From JANNWF01 sp052390415 (lineage in GTDB: Bacteria > Pseudomonadota > Gammaproteobacteria > Xanthomonadales > Xanthomonadaceae): DNA of 18,509 bases. Position 1 is the first letter of the stretch. Each line of letters opens with the position of its first letter. Shown here in pieces: positions 7,812 through 14,655 of this stretch. The stretch lies in contig JBQTGY010000111.1 of NCBI GenBank assembly GCA_052390415.1, positions 1-18,509 on the forward strand. The letters run 5' to 3'. Below the pieces are notes generated by a model. That model worked only from the letters and a program-made list of their open reading frames with translations, made no database searches and was not told where the DNA came from. Position numbers and translations under genes: made by a program.

Positions 7812-7860
7812 CTAGCCCGGACATTTCATCAGGTCGCGCCTCATGAAATGTCCGGGCTAG
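7812..7860. repeat. 49-base near-perfect palindrome flanked by CTAG (MITE- or REP-like)
   Basis: The arms are 22 bases each (7812-7833 and 7839-7860), with a single C-C mismatch and the five-base centre TCGCG. Each arm begins with CTAG followed by CCCGGACATTTCAT. The outer CTAG copies look like a target-site duplication. The 23 bases 7816-7838 recur with one difference at 18383-18405, which shows that this is a dispersed sequence and not only a local terminator. The right CTAG supplies the TAG stop codon of algC on the minus strand. The hairpin may also act as a bidirectional transcription barrier between two convergent genes, although it has no T-run. Confidence 0.8.
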
Positions 7861-10148
7861 AACGGCAGTTCGAGATCCGGCCGGACTGCAAGCAGCTGGG
7901 TCCGGAAGGCCTCCTGGATGCGCAACAAGGCGGCATTGGAATCGGCGTCAAAACGTAGCACCAACGTTGGCGTGGTATTGGAACAACGCACCAGGCCCCA
8001 GCCGTCACTCCAGTCCGCGCGAATGCCATCGATGGTGGCGATCTTCGCGCCCTCAAAACGCGCGCGCTCCCGGAACGAATCCATGAAGGCATAGTGCTCG
8101 CCTTCGACCATTTGCACCTTGAGCTCAGGGGTCGACACGCCTTTCGGAAGCTCAGCAAAGATTTCTTCAGGCTCGCGACCGTCAGAGGCAATGATTTCGA
8201 GCAGGCGAGCGGCGGCATATATGCCATCGTCAAACCCGTACCAACGCTCGCGGAAGAAAAAGTGCCCGCTCATCTCACCGGCGAGCTCAGCATCGGTCTC
8301 ACGCATCTTTGCCTTGATGAGCGAGTGGCCGGTCTTCCACATGATCGGGCTGCCTCCAAAACGCAGCACTTGGGTGGCTAGCTGGCCCGTGCATTTGACG
8401 TCATAGATGATGCTGGCGCCGGGATTTCGACTGAGCACGTCTTGCGCGAACAGCATCAGCACGCGGTCGGGATAGATGACTTCGCCAGTGCGTGTCACCA
8501 CGCCCAGGCGGTCACCATCGCCATCGAATGCGATACCTAGTTCAGCGCCAGTACGCTTCACTGCGGTAACCAAATCGTGCAAGTTTTCCGGATCGCCTGG
8601 ATCGGGGTGATGGTTGGGGAAATTGCCGTCGACTTCGCAATACAGCTCTTCGACCACGCAGCCGACCGATTCCAATACCTGCGGAGCTATCGCGCCAGCA
8701 ACACCATTGCCAGCATCGATGACAATCTTGATTTGCCGCTCCAGCTGAATGTCAGAGGCAATCCGCGACAAGTAGTCGGGGCCAATGTCCATCGATTGCA
8801 AACCCCCGCCACCACCATCACGCAGATCGTTCTCCGAGATTCGCGTGTACAGCGCTTGAATCGCATCGCCGGACAACGTGTCGCCACCGATCATGATCTT
8901 GAAGCCGTTGTAGTCCGGCGGATTGTGACTTCCTGTGACGGCGATGCAGCTGCCGGTGTTCAAGTGGTGGGTCGCGAAGTAGATGACTGGCGTGGGCGCC
9001 ATGCCGATATCGATGACATCGCAACCGGACAGGCGCAGACCCTCGATCAAAGCCGCAGACAGCGACGGGCCGGACAAACGGCCGTCACGACCGACCACGA
9101 TTTCGCGCAGCCCTCGCTCGGTCAGCGTGCTGCCAACAGCTTGGCCGATGACCTTGGCTACACCTTCGTCCAAGGTCAAACCGAGTACGCCGCGAATGTC
9201 GTACGCGCGGAAAATGCTGCGGTCGATGCGTGCGGGGCCACGCTCTGCCTTCGCCGACTTGGATGGCGCGGCGCTGGCAACGGGGCCCGATTCCGCAGCC
9301 AGCACCTCGGCAAAGGTCTTGTTGTCGCCCTCGTCCGCAGTCGCCATCGAGCGTCGCGATCGTCCAAGCAACACACCGCCAAGCACCCATGCCATCAGCC
9401 CCAAAACAAACGGCTTGAGCAAGTCCAGCATCTCGCTGCTGCCAGCCGGCTTGGCCGCGGTGATGCGAAAAATCGAGTCGCCGACGGGCACCGGCACTGC
9501 CAGCGAACGCAGAGACGTATCGCCATACTCGGCGACAATCGTCGATCCGCTGGCGATTTGCAGCAACCCACCGCCGGCTGCCACCGCCTCAAGTGGCTGG
9601 GTCACCATGCTCAAGGGTAGCTCCCCATAGAGCACTCCCAGCACCCTGTCTTGCAGCAACGGCGTAGCGATTCCAATCGCCAGATTGTCACCACGCCCCA
9701 CCAATCCGAGCGTTGGCTTGGGTGACACCAGGCTGCTGCTGAGTACGGCCATGCGTCCCCAGCCGACCGATTGCGGATCGGCGAAAGCCTCGTCCAGATT
9801 CGCGGTGAAGACCTTGGTGCCCGTCAGCTCCTTCCAGCCCGCTGAAATCCGCTTGGTGGCATCCGCAGGCTCGCCGGCTGCCACGTCCGCAAGCGTCTTC
9901 GGGTCGGCAGCCACTCCCGCGAAGCGCTCGCGCACGCTGTCCAATTGTTTGGCCAGATCAACGGCCAGCCGATCCCGCGCCGCCAATGCCTGGTCACCGC
10001 CGCGCATTCCTACCCAGCTTTGCGCACCCTGCCAAAACAGGTAGCCGCCGATGACGAAGGCCAACAACGCGAACAGCTGGGTGAGCAGCTTGCGCAGGGC
10101 CGGATCAATGGGAATACCAGTTTTTGGCTCGGGTTTGCGTTTGGCCAT
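7857..10148 (-). CDS. algC: Phosphomannomutase/phosphoglucomutase with N-terminal membrane-anchored domain
   Basis: Interconverts the 6- and 1-phosphates of mannose and glucose, feeding GDP-mannose and UDP-glucose synthesis for LPS and exopolysaccharide. The catalytic half (about residues 305-763) has the family signatures: FRAYDIRG, the phosphoserine loop TGSHNPP with Ser407, the metal loop DGDGDR (D542, D544, D546), the sugar loop GEMSGH and the phosphate-binding RCSNTTPT. The N-terminal ~300 residues are additional: one hydrophobic segment at about 22-41, a ~200-residue probably periplasmic region, a second segment at about 243-265, and a polar Ala/Ser linker. Long AlgC forms of this kind exist in pseudomonads and xanthomonads. 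It is the last gene of the coaBC-dut-algC operon, 26 bases after dut. The stop codon lies inside a palindromic repeat. Confidence 0.93.
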   Translation of the reverse strand: MAKRKPEPKTGIPIDPALRKLLTQLFALLAFVIGGYLFWQGAQSWVGMRGGDQALAARDRLAVDLAKQLDSVRERFAGVAADPKTLADVAAGEPADATKRISAGWKELTGTKVFTANLDEAFADPQSVGWGRMAVLSSSLVSPKPTLGLVGRGDNLAIGIATPLLQDRVLGVLYGELPLSMVTQPLEAVAAGGGLLQIASGSTIVAEYGDTSLRSLAVPVPVGDSIFRITAAKPAGSSEMLDLLKPFVLGLMAWVLGGVLLGRSRRSMATADEGDNKTFAEVLAAESGPVASAAPSKSAKAERGPARIDRSIFRAYDIRGVLGLTLDEGVAKVIGQAVGSTLTERGLREIVVGRDGRLSGPSLSAALIEGLRLSGCDVIDIGMAPTPVIYFATHHLNTGSCIAVTGSHNPPDYNGFKIMIGGDTLSGDAIQALYTRISENDLRDGGGGGLQSMDIGPDYLSRIASDIQLERQIKIVIDAGNGVAGAIAPQVLESVGCVVEELYCEVDGNFPNHHPDPGDPENLHDLVTAVKRTGAELGIAFDGDGDRLGVVTRTGEVIYPDRVLMLFAQDVLSRNPGASIIYDVKCTGQLATQVLRFGGSPIMWKTGHSLIKAKMRETDAELAGEMSGHFFFRERWYGFDDGIYAAARLLEIIASDGREPEEIFAELPKGVSTPELKVQMVEGEHYAFMDSFRERARFEGAKIATIDGIRADWSDGWGLVRCSNTTPTLVLRFDADSNAALLRIQEAFRTQLLAVRPDLELPF

Positions 10149-10174
10149 GCGGAAAGCGATCCAGTCGGGTGGCG

Positions 10175-10645
10175 CTAGCGCGATCCCGTGTGGCCAAAGC
10201 CACCGGTGCCGCGATCAGTTTCAACGAAGGACGCCACCAGCCGCAGCTGTGCACGCGCCACTGGCAAAAATACCAGTTGTGCGATGCGATCCCCTGGCGC
10301 GATGGTATAGGCCTCTTCACTTCGGTTCCACACACTGATCATCAGCGGGCCTTGGTAATCCGCGTCGATCAGTCCCACCAGGTTGCCGAGCACCAAACCA
10401 TGCTTGTGGCCCAGCCCGGAGCGCGGTAGCACCGCAGCACACAATCCAGGGTCGCCGATGTGGATGGCCAAGCCAGACGGCAACAGCGCGGTTTCTCCGC
10501 CAGCAAGGGTCAGTGGCTGCTCGATCATGGCCCGCAGATCCATACCCGCAGACGAGGCCGTGGCGTACTCGGGCAATGCAAACAAATCGCCCAGGCGGGT
10601 ATCCAGAATTCGAACTTCGACGCCAACCCACTGAGTCGACTTCAT
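10175..10645 (-). CDS. dut: Deoxyuridine 5'-triphosphate nucleotidohydrolase (dUTPase)
   Basis: Hydrolyses dUTP to dUMP and pyrophosphate, keeping uracil out of DNA and supplying dUMP for dTMP synthesis. All five trimeric dUTPase motifs are present: SSAGMDLRA, PRSGLGHKHG, GLIDADYQGPLMISVWN, PGDRIAQLVFLP and the C-terminal RGTGGFGHTG. With ATG 10645 the protein has 156 residues, against 151 in E. coli. The frame continues upstream to 10711, but that part lies inside coaBC. The ATG overlaps the coaBC stop codon by four bases (ATGA), a sign of translational coupling. The order coaBC-dut is widely conserved in gammaproteobacteria. Confidence 0.97.
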   Translation of the reverse strand: MKSTQWVGVEVRILDTRLGDLFALPEYATASSAGMDLRAMIEQPLTLAGGETALLPSGLAIHIGDPGLCAAVLPRSGLGHKHGLVLGNLVGLIDADYQGPLMISVWNRSEEAYTIAPGDRIAQLVFLPVARAQLRLVASFVETDRGTGGFGHTGSR

Positions 10646-11847
10646 GCTCGCTCGGCCAAGCGTCGAGCAATCAGCACAATCAATCGTGCGGCGGCGACAC
10701 GTTTGTCGCACAACGCGATTTCCTCGTTTCCGCCGGGCCAGTACACCGTTAACGCGTTGTCCTCGGATTCAAAGCCGCGACCGGCACAACCCACCAGATT
10801 GGCCGCAATCATGTCCAGTTGCTTGCGCTCGAGCTTGCCGCGCGCGTGGCTCTCGATGTCGTTGGTCTCGGCGGCAAAGCCGACCACAAAGGGTTTGACC
10901 CGCGCTGCCGCGACTTCGGCCACGATGTCGGGATTGGCGACCAAAGCAAGATTCCAGCCTTCTGTCGACTTCTTCCGTTTGCAACCCAGCACTTCGGCAG
11001 GGCGATAGTCCGCAATCGCGGCGGCCGCGATGAATACGTCGACGCCATCCAGCGCGGCAAGCACCGCAGCGCGCATCTCCAACGCGCTGCGCACATCGGT
11101 GCGGCGCACGCCGCTGGGCGTGCTCAGATTCACCGGCCCGGCGATCAGGTGCACTTCAGCACCGGCCGCACGAGCGGCTTCGGCCACCGCAAAGCCCATT
11201 CGACCCGAGCTGCGGTTGCCGAGAAAGCGCACCGGATCGATGTCTTCCAACGTCGGCCCTGCGTTGATCAACACACGCCGGCCGGCCAATACACCGTCAA
11301 TCGGTGGCGCCAAAAGTTCATGGATGATGTCCGCCGGATCGCTCATCCGGCCCGGGCCCAGTTCACCGCAGGCCTGTTCGCCGCTCGCCGGACCGACCAC
11401 TCGCGCGCCTCGCTGCACCAACACCGTCAGATTGGCCTGCGTGGCTGGATGCGCCCACATTTGCTGGTTCATGGCCGGCGCCAACCACAGCGGCGCACTC
11501 GAAGCCAGACACAACGTGGTCAACAGATCATCAGCTCGCCCCTGCGCGAGCCTGGCGAGTGTATCCGCGCTGGCCGGCGCGATCACAATGGCATCGGCCC
11601 AACGCGCCAGCTCGATATGCCCCATCGCGGCTTCCGCGGCGGCATCCCACAACGACTTTCTTACAGGCCGCCCAGACAGCGCCTGCAACGTCGTCGCCGT
11701 GATGAACCGGCTGGCACCACGCGTCATGACAACCTGTACTTCGGAACCTCGCTTGCGCAAGCCACGGACCAGCTCCGCTGCCTTGTAGGCAGCAATACCA
11801 CCGCTGACACCCAGAACAATGCGCGCAGGGAGGCGAGCTTGCGACAC
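10642..11847 (-). CDS. coaBC: Bifunctional phosphopantothenoylcysteine decarboxylase / phosphopantothenate-cysteine ligase
   Basis: Carries out two consecutive steps of coenzyme A synthesis. The N-terminal FMN-dependent decarboxylase (CoaC) has GVSGGIAAYKAAELV, His77 in GHIELARWAD, the PAMNQQMW motif and Cys160 in ACGELGPGRM. The C-terminal ligase (CoaB) has INAGPTLEDIDPVRFLGNRSSG, AAAIADYRP and the KRKKS lysine region. GTG 11847 is preferred because AGGAG lies eight bases upstream (11856-11860). It gives 401 residues, close to the 406 of E. coli. An in-frame ATG at 11877 overlaps a GATAAT -10-like box and is less likely. The open frame continues to 12672 only as an antisense shadow of radC. 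It is the first gene of the coaBC-dut-algC operon. Confidence 0.96.
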   Translation of the reverse strand: MSQARLPARIVLGVSGGIAAYKAAELVRGLRKRGSEVQVVMTRGASRFITATTLQALSGRPVRKSLWDAAAEAAMGHIELARWADAIVIAPASADTLARLAQGRADDLLTTLCLASSAPLWLAPAMNQQMWAHPATQANLTVLVQRGARVVGPASGEQACGELGPGRMSDPADIIHELLAPPIDGVLAGRRVLINAGPTLEDIDPVRFLGNRSSGRMGFAVAEAARAAGAEVHLIAGPVNLSTPSGVRRTDVRSALEMRAAVLAALDGVDVFIAAAAIADYRPAEVLGCKRKKSTEGWNLALVANPDIVAEVAAARVKPFVVGFAAETNDIESHARGKLERKQLDMIAANLVGCAGRGFESEDNALTVYWPGGNEEIALCDKRVAAARLIVLIARRLAERA

Positions 11848-11875
11848 GGGAAAAACTCCTACACGCCAGACGGTC

Positions 11876-11881
11876 ATTATC
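11876..11881 (-). promoter_or_regulatory. Candidate -10 box for the coaBC operon
   Basis: The minus-strand hexamer GATAAT matches five of six bases of the -10 consensus and would start transcription near 11870, about 22 bases before GTG 11847. No good -35 box is seen at 16-18 bases, so this rests on one element and on the gene orientation. Confidence 0.35.
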
Positions 11882-11943
11882 TTACCCGATGGGCCTGCGT
11901 GCTCTGACGGCGCCAGTCCTGGCTTTTGACCATGCTTTCCGCC

Positions 11944-12618
11944 ATGAGCATTCGCGATTGGCCCTCCGATGAACGTCCGCGCGAAAAATTGCTTCGGCAT
12001 GGCAGCAGCGCGCTTTCCGACGCTGAGTTGCTGGCGGTGTTCATCGGCTCCGGCGGTCGCGGTGAAGACGCCGTCGGTCGCGGTCGCGCTCTGCTGAATC
12101 GTTATGGCTCGCTGCGCGCCTTGCTGTCGCTGGGCCCAAAGTCCTTGCAAGCGGCGCCCGGTATTGGTCCCGCCACTGCGTGCCGCCTGTTGGCCGCGCT
12201 GGAGATCGGGAGTCGTCACATCGGCGAGGCCCTGCAGCGCGGCGGCGCTGTGCAGGATCCGGCCAACGCAGGCGCGTTGTTTCGACACCGGTTGCGCGAT
12301 CAACCGCACGAGGTGTTCGCCTGCATGTTCCTCGACACCCGCCACCGGATGATTGCCTTCGAGGAGCTGTTTCGCGGCAGCATCGATGGCGCCGAAGTGC
12401 ACCCGCGCGAAGTGGTGCGGCGCTGTTTGGCGCATAACGCCGCGGCGGTGATTTTTGGCCACAACCACCCCAGCGGGGTCGCCGAACCCAGCGCGGCCGA
12501 TCGCCAAATCACCCTGCGTCTGCGCGACGCACTGGCTTTGGTGGATGTCCGCGTCCTGGATCACTTTGTCGTCGGCGACGGCACCCCGGTATCGTTGGCC
12601 GCCCGCGGCTGGTTGTAG
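11944..12618 (+). CDS. radC: RadC family JAMM/MPN+ metalloprotein
   Basis: RadC-type protein of 224 residues. Its biochemical role is unsettled; the family was once linked to DNA repair, and it carries a zinc-dependent JAMM fold. The N-terminal part has the typical MSIRDWPSDERPREKLL opening, a helix-hairpin-helix-like APGIGPATACRL region (about 70-85), and the JAMM motif H173-N-H175-P-S-G ending in D186. ATG 11944 is chosen because family members begin at the equivalent of MSIRDWP. ATG 11932 and TTG 11926 are in frame upstream. It is divergent from coaBC, as in many gammaproteobacteria. Confidence 0.94.
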   Translation: MSIRDWPSDERPREKLLRHGSSALSDAELLAVFIGSGGRGEDAVGRGRALLNRYGSLRALLSLGPKSLQAAPGIGPATACRLLAALEIGSRHIGEALQRGGAVQDPANAGALFRHRLRDQPHEVFACMFLDTRHRMIAFEELFRGSIDGAEVHPREVVRRCLAHNAAAVIFGHNHPSGVAEPSAADRQITLRLRDALALVDVRVLDHFVVGDGTPVSLAARGWL

Positions 12619-12647
12619 GTCACGCTGGCGCTGCACGCGGCGCGCCG

Positions 12648-12686
12648 TATACTCGCCGGCACGGGCAGTCACCGTCTGCCCCGGAG
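12648..12686 (+). promoter_or_regulatory. Candidate -10 box, leader hairpin and ribosome-binding site before the HD-like gene
   Basis: TATACT (12648-12653) is a good -10 box with no clear -35 partner. A hairpin follows, GGGCAG (12663-12668) pairing with CTGCCC (12676-12681) over a seven-base loop, immediately before GGAG (12683-12686). The hairpin would sit at the 5' end of the transcript, where it could protect the mRNA or affect initiation. The GGAG is 11 bases from the GTG start at 12698. Confidence 0.35.
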
Positions 12687-12697
12687 CGTTTGCTGAC

Positions 12698-13762
12698 GTG
12701 ATTCTTGGGCTGACCAGTGACTATGGACCCGACGCGGTAGAGCTGGAACTGCCGGACGCATTCAGCGGCCGCGCGGTGCTGATCCGTCATCGCCCCGATG
12801 TGGTGCAACTGCTGACCCAGCGCCACGCGATGTTGTTGGCCGCCTTTGGTTCCAAATTGGCGCCAATGATTGGCCGCGCGGCGGATGCGTTGACCTTGAG
12901 CTTGGCGCGCTTTGGCTCCAGGCATGGCAGCTGGGGCGAAGATTTCCATCACTACCACAACGAAAACCACGCGCTGGAGATTCTCGACGGCCGCATCGGA
13001 CGGCTGATGAATCATGTCGGCCTGCAAGCGATGGCTGGCGAGGATTGGGTGGCGTTGCAGCTGTTTGCCACCTGTCACGACCTGCGCCAGCGCGAGCTGG
13101 TCGACTTCGCGCGACCGGTCGGCAACAACGAGGCCGCCAGCATCGCCGAAACCTTCCGCATCCTTGATGTCTGTGGCTTTGATCGCGAACGGGACCGCGG
13201 CTTGTACCTTGATCTTGAATTGATGATTGCCGGTTCGACCTTCGATGCGCGTCCCGGTGCCACGCCCGCCAGCTACAACACCGCTGAGGTCGCCACCACC
13301 GGCGGTGCTCTGGCACCGCGCATCGGTGCTTACCTCGATCAGTCGGTTCCCGGTTGGCGCGAGGACGCCGACATCCAGCGCGCGGTTGAACTTGCCCAGA
13401 TCGCATCCGACCTTGACACCGCCAATGTCGCCGAAGCGTTTCCTTGGCTGGCCGAAAGCGCCAGCCGCCTGTGTCAGGAACGCGAAATGCGTAGCGGACG
13501 TGATCTGCGCGCCGAAGAGTCTGCAATGCCCTGTGTTGGCTTTCTGAGCGATGGCCAGGTGCGTTATTTCTTTGAGTTGCACCGCTTCTGCTCGGAACTG
13601 GGCGAAGCGACGTTTGCTTCCACCAAGGCCGAAAACGGGCCCAAGGTGCGCGCGATTGCTGATGGGCTGCGGCAGCGCTTCAAGGGCGATGGCGCAACGC
13701 CCCCCGCCAGCGGGCTGGAAGTGGTGCGCGAGTTTTCGCGACTGACGCTGGCGAGTCTGTAG
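12698..13762 (+). CDS. Uncharacterised HD-domain-like metal-dependent phosphohydrolase
   Basis: Protein of 354 residues that I do not recognise by name. It contains a metal-binding pattern typical of the HD superfamily: HHYHNENH (H84, H85, H87, H91), then C-H127-D128 in ATCHDLRQ, then NNEAASIAET, and ASDLD (D238/D240) as a possible last ligand. The YHN-x-x-H form before the HD pair resembles that of class I cyclic-nucleotide phosphodiesterases, but the substrate is unknown. No signal peptide or membrane segment is seen, so it is probably cytoplasmic. The start is GTG 12698, with GGAG 11 bases upstream. The open frame extends back to 12455, but that part overlaps radC in another frame and its Trp/Arg/Ser-rich translation looks spurious. 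It lies between radC and the sigma/kinase unit, with 219 bases before the sigma gene. Confidence 0.7.
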   Translation: MILGLTSDYGPDAVELELPDAFSGRAVLIRHRPDVVQLLTQRHAMLLAAFGSKLAPMIGRAADALTLSLARFGSRHGSWGEDFHHYHNENHALEILDGRIGRLMNHVGLQAMAGEDWVALQLFATCHDLRQRELVDFARPVGNNEAASIAETFRILDVCGFDRERDRGLYLDLELMIAGSTFDARPGATPASYNTAEVATTGGALAPRIGAYLDQSVPGWREDADIQRAVELAQIASDLDTANVAEAFPWLAESASRLCQEREMRSGRDLRAEESAMPCVGFLSDGQVRYFFELHRFCSELGEATFASTKAENGPKVRAIADGLRQRFKGDGATPPASGLEVVREFSRLTLASL

Positions 13763-13892
13763 CGGAGAAACGCGCTTGCCGATCAATGCCCGAGCAGGGC
13801 GAACAGTCGCTGTCCACCTGGCCAATCACGTGATGTCAGGCGGGGCCTGGACCCCAAAGCGGTGGGCGACCACCTGGCGCCTTTTGCGAGTT

Positions 13893-13921
13893 TGATCGAT
13901 TGCGCCCTGCTTCTGCGAGTA
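13893..13921 (+). promoter_or_regulatory. Candidate ECF promoter upstream of the sigma gene
   Basis: TGATCGATTG (13893-13902), 11 bases, then TGCGAGTA (13914-13921). The same two blocks with the same spacing occur at 17190-17218. Read as -35 TGATCG and -10 GCGAGTA, the spacer is 16 bases, normal for ECF promoters. The last base lies 60 bases before the sigma start codon. An extra TGCGAGT occurs at 13885-13891. The rest of the gap 13763-13892 shows only short GC hairpins. Confidence 0.6.
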
Positions 13922-13981
13922 AACCCTCTGTACCCGGCCAGCCGCTTTCCGGCGGTCAATCCTGAACCAGAGGACAAGCTG

Positions 13982-14626
13982 ATGTTATTCTTGGCGTCCG
14001 ATTCGCCTGACGTTGCTGCGACCGTGGTAGACGAACTTCCCTGTCAGCGCGAAGCTGCAATCACCGCGCTTCTCACCGACTGGCGACAGGGCGACCGGTC
14101 GGTTGAAGACCGACTGGTGCAAAGCATTTATCCCGTGCTGCGCGACATGGCACGAGCGCAGGTCCGCCGCCATTCGCGCGTGCTGACACTCAGCGCGACG
14201 GAACTGGCGCATGAGGCCTACGAGCGCCTGGCGCCGCAAAAGTCGGTGGACTGGAAGAATCGCGATCATTTTTTCGCGATCGCCGCGACCGTCATTCGTC
14301 GCGTGGTCGTGGACTATCTGCGTGAGCGCAACGCGGAGAAGCGTGGGGGTGGTCTACCCTTCGTGCAGCTGGAAGACGTCGCCCTCGGCGAATTGCCGAC
14401 GCAACCGGACATGGTTGATTGGTTGGCCGTCGATCAAGCACTGAATGAGCTTGCTGTGTCAGACCCTGACTGCGCCCGCATCGTCGAACTGCGTCTGTTT
14501 TCCGGGCTCTCGGTCGAACAGATCGCCTCAGTCATGAGTTCGTCCACTGCCACGGTCGGTCGCCAGTGGCGCTTTGCGCGCACCTGGCTGGCGGATCGGC
14601 TGGACATTCCGAACGAACCGCGTTGA
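13982..14626 (+). CDS. ECF43-like RNA polymerase sigma factor
   Basis: Small sigma-70 family protein of 214 residues with region 2 (about 30-120) and region 4 (about 150-205), of the Ser/Thr-kinase-linked ECF type found in xanthomonads and vibrios. Region 2.2 reads SATELAHEAYERLA. The acidic DAED-type residues that normally contact the core polymerase are replaced by S71-A-T73-E, and Thr73 matches the position phosphorylated in kinase-dependent ECF factors. Region 4 has LRLFSGLSVEQIASVMSSSTATV, a helix-turn-helix. ATG 13982 is chosen because AGAGGA (13969-13974) lies seven bases upstream; the frame is open to 13862 without that support. The candidate promoter is 60 bases upstream. The kinase gene starts immediately downstream. 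Confidence 0.87.
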   Translation: MLFLASDSPDVAATVVDELPCQREAAITALLTDWRQGDRSVEDRLVQSIYPVLRDMARAQVRRHSRVLTLSATELAHEAYERLAPQKSVDWKNRDHFFAIAATVIRRVVVDYLRERNAEKRGGGLPFVQLEDVALGELPTQPDMVDWLAVDQALNELAVSDPDCARIVELRLFSGLSVEQIASVMSSSTATVGRQWRFARTWLADRLDIPNEPR

Positions 14627-14648
14627 TGAAGTACGCGTTGATGAAGTG
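14619..14648 (+). repeat. 15-base tandem duplication at the sigma/kinase junction
   Basis: Two adjacent 15-base units (14619-14633 and 14634-14648) differ only at the last base: CGCGTTGATGAAGTA and CGCGTTGATGAAGTG. The sigma stop codon TGA (14624-14626) is in the first unit and overlaps an ATG (TGATG). The second unit repeats the same TGATG. Because 15 is a multiple of three, the kinase frame is unaffected. Confidence 0.9.
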
Positions 14649-14655
14649 GACGTGA
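14626..14655 (+). other. Possible nine-codon coupling mini-ORF
   Basis: ATG at 14626 overlaps the sigma stop codon (TGATG) and opens a nine-codon frame, MKYALMKWT. Its TGA stop (14653-14655) overlaps the proposed GTG start of the kinase (GTGA). No ribosome-binding site stands out before it, so any translation would be by coupling. It may equally be chance generated by the tandem repeat. Confidence 0.25.

Noticed and set aside
8577..9620. Plus-strand open frame of 347 residues
   Set aside because: It is an antisense shadow of algC, whose motifs are unambiguous across the same stretch.
10819..11907. Plus-strand open frame of 362 residues
   Set aside because: It lies opposite coaBC and has an Arg/His/Gln-rich translation without motifs.
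11848..12672. N-terminal extension of the coaBC frame to 676 residues
   Set aside because: It is antisense to radC, has a low-complexity His/Gln/Arg-rich translation, and CoaBC of normal length starts at GTG 11847 with a good ribosome-binding site.
12663..12686. Riboswitch before the HD-like gene
   Set aside because: Only one six-base stem is present; this is too small for any known riboswitch class.
12455..12697. N-terminal extension of the HD-like gene into radC
   Set aside because: It overlaps radC in another frame and its Trp/Arg/Ser-rich translation is typical of an out-of-frame GC-rich shadow.
12620..13825. Minus-strand open frame of 401 residues
   Set aside because: It lies opposite the HD-like gene, which has clear motif support; the minus translation has no recognisable domain.
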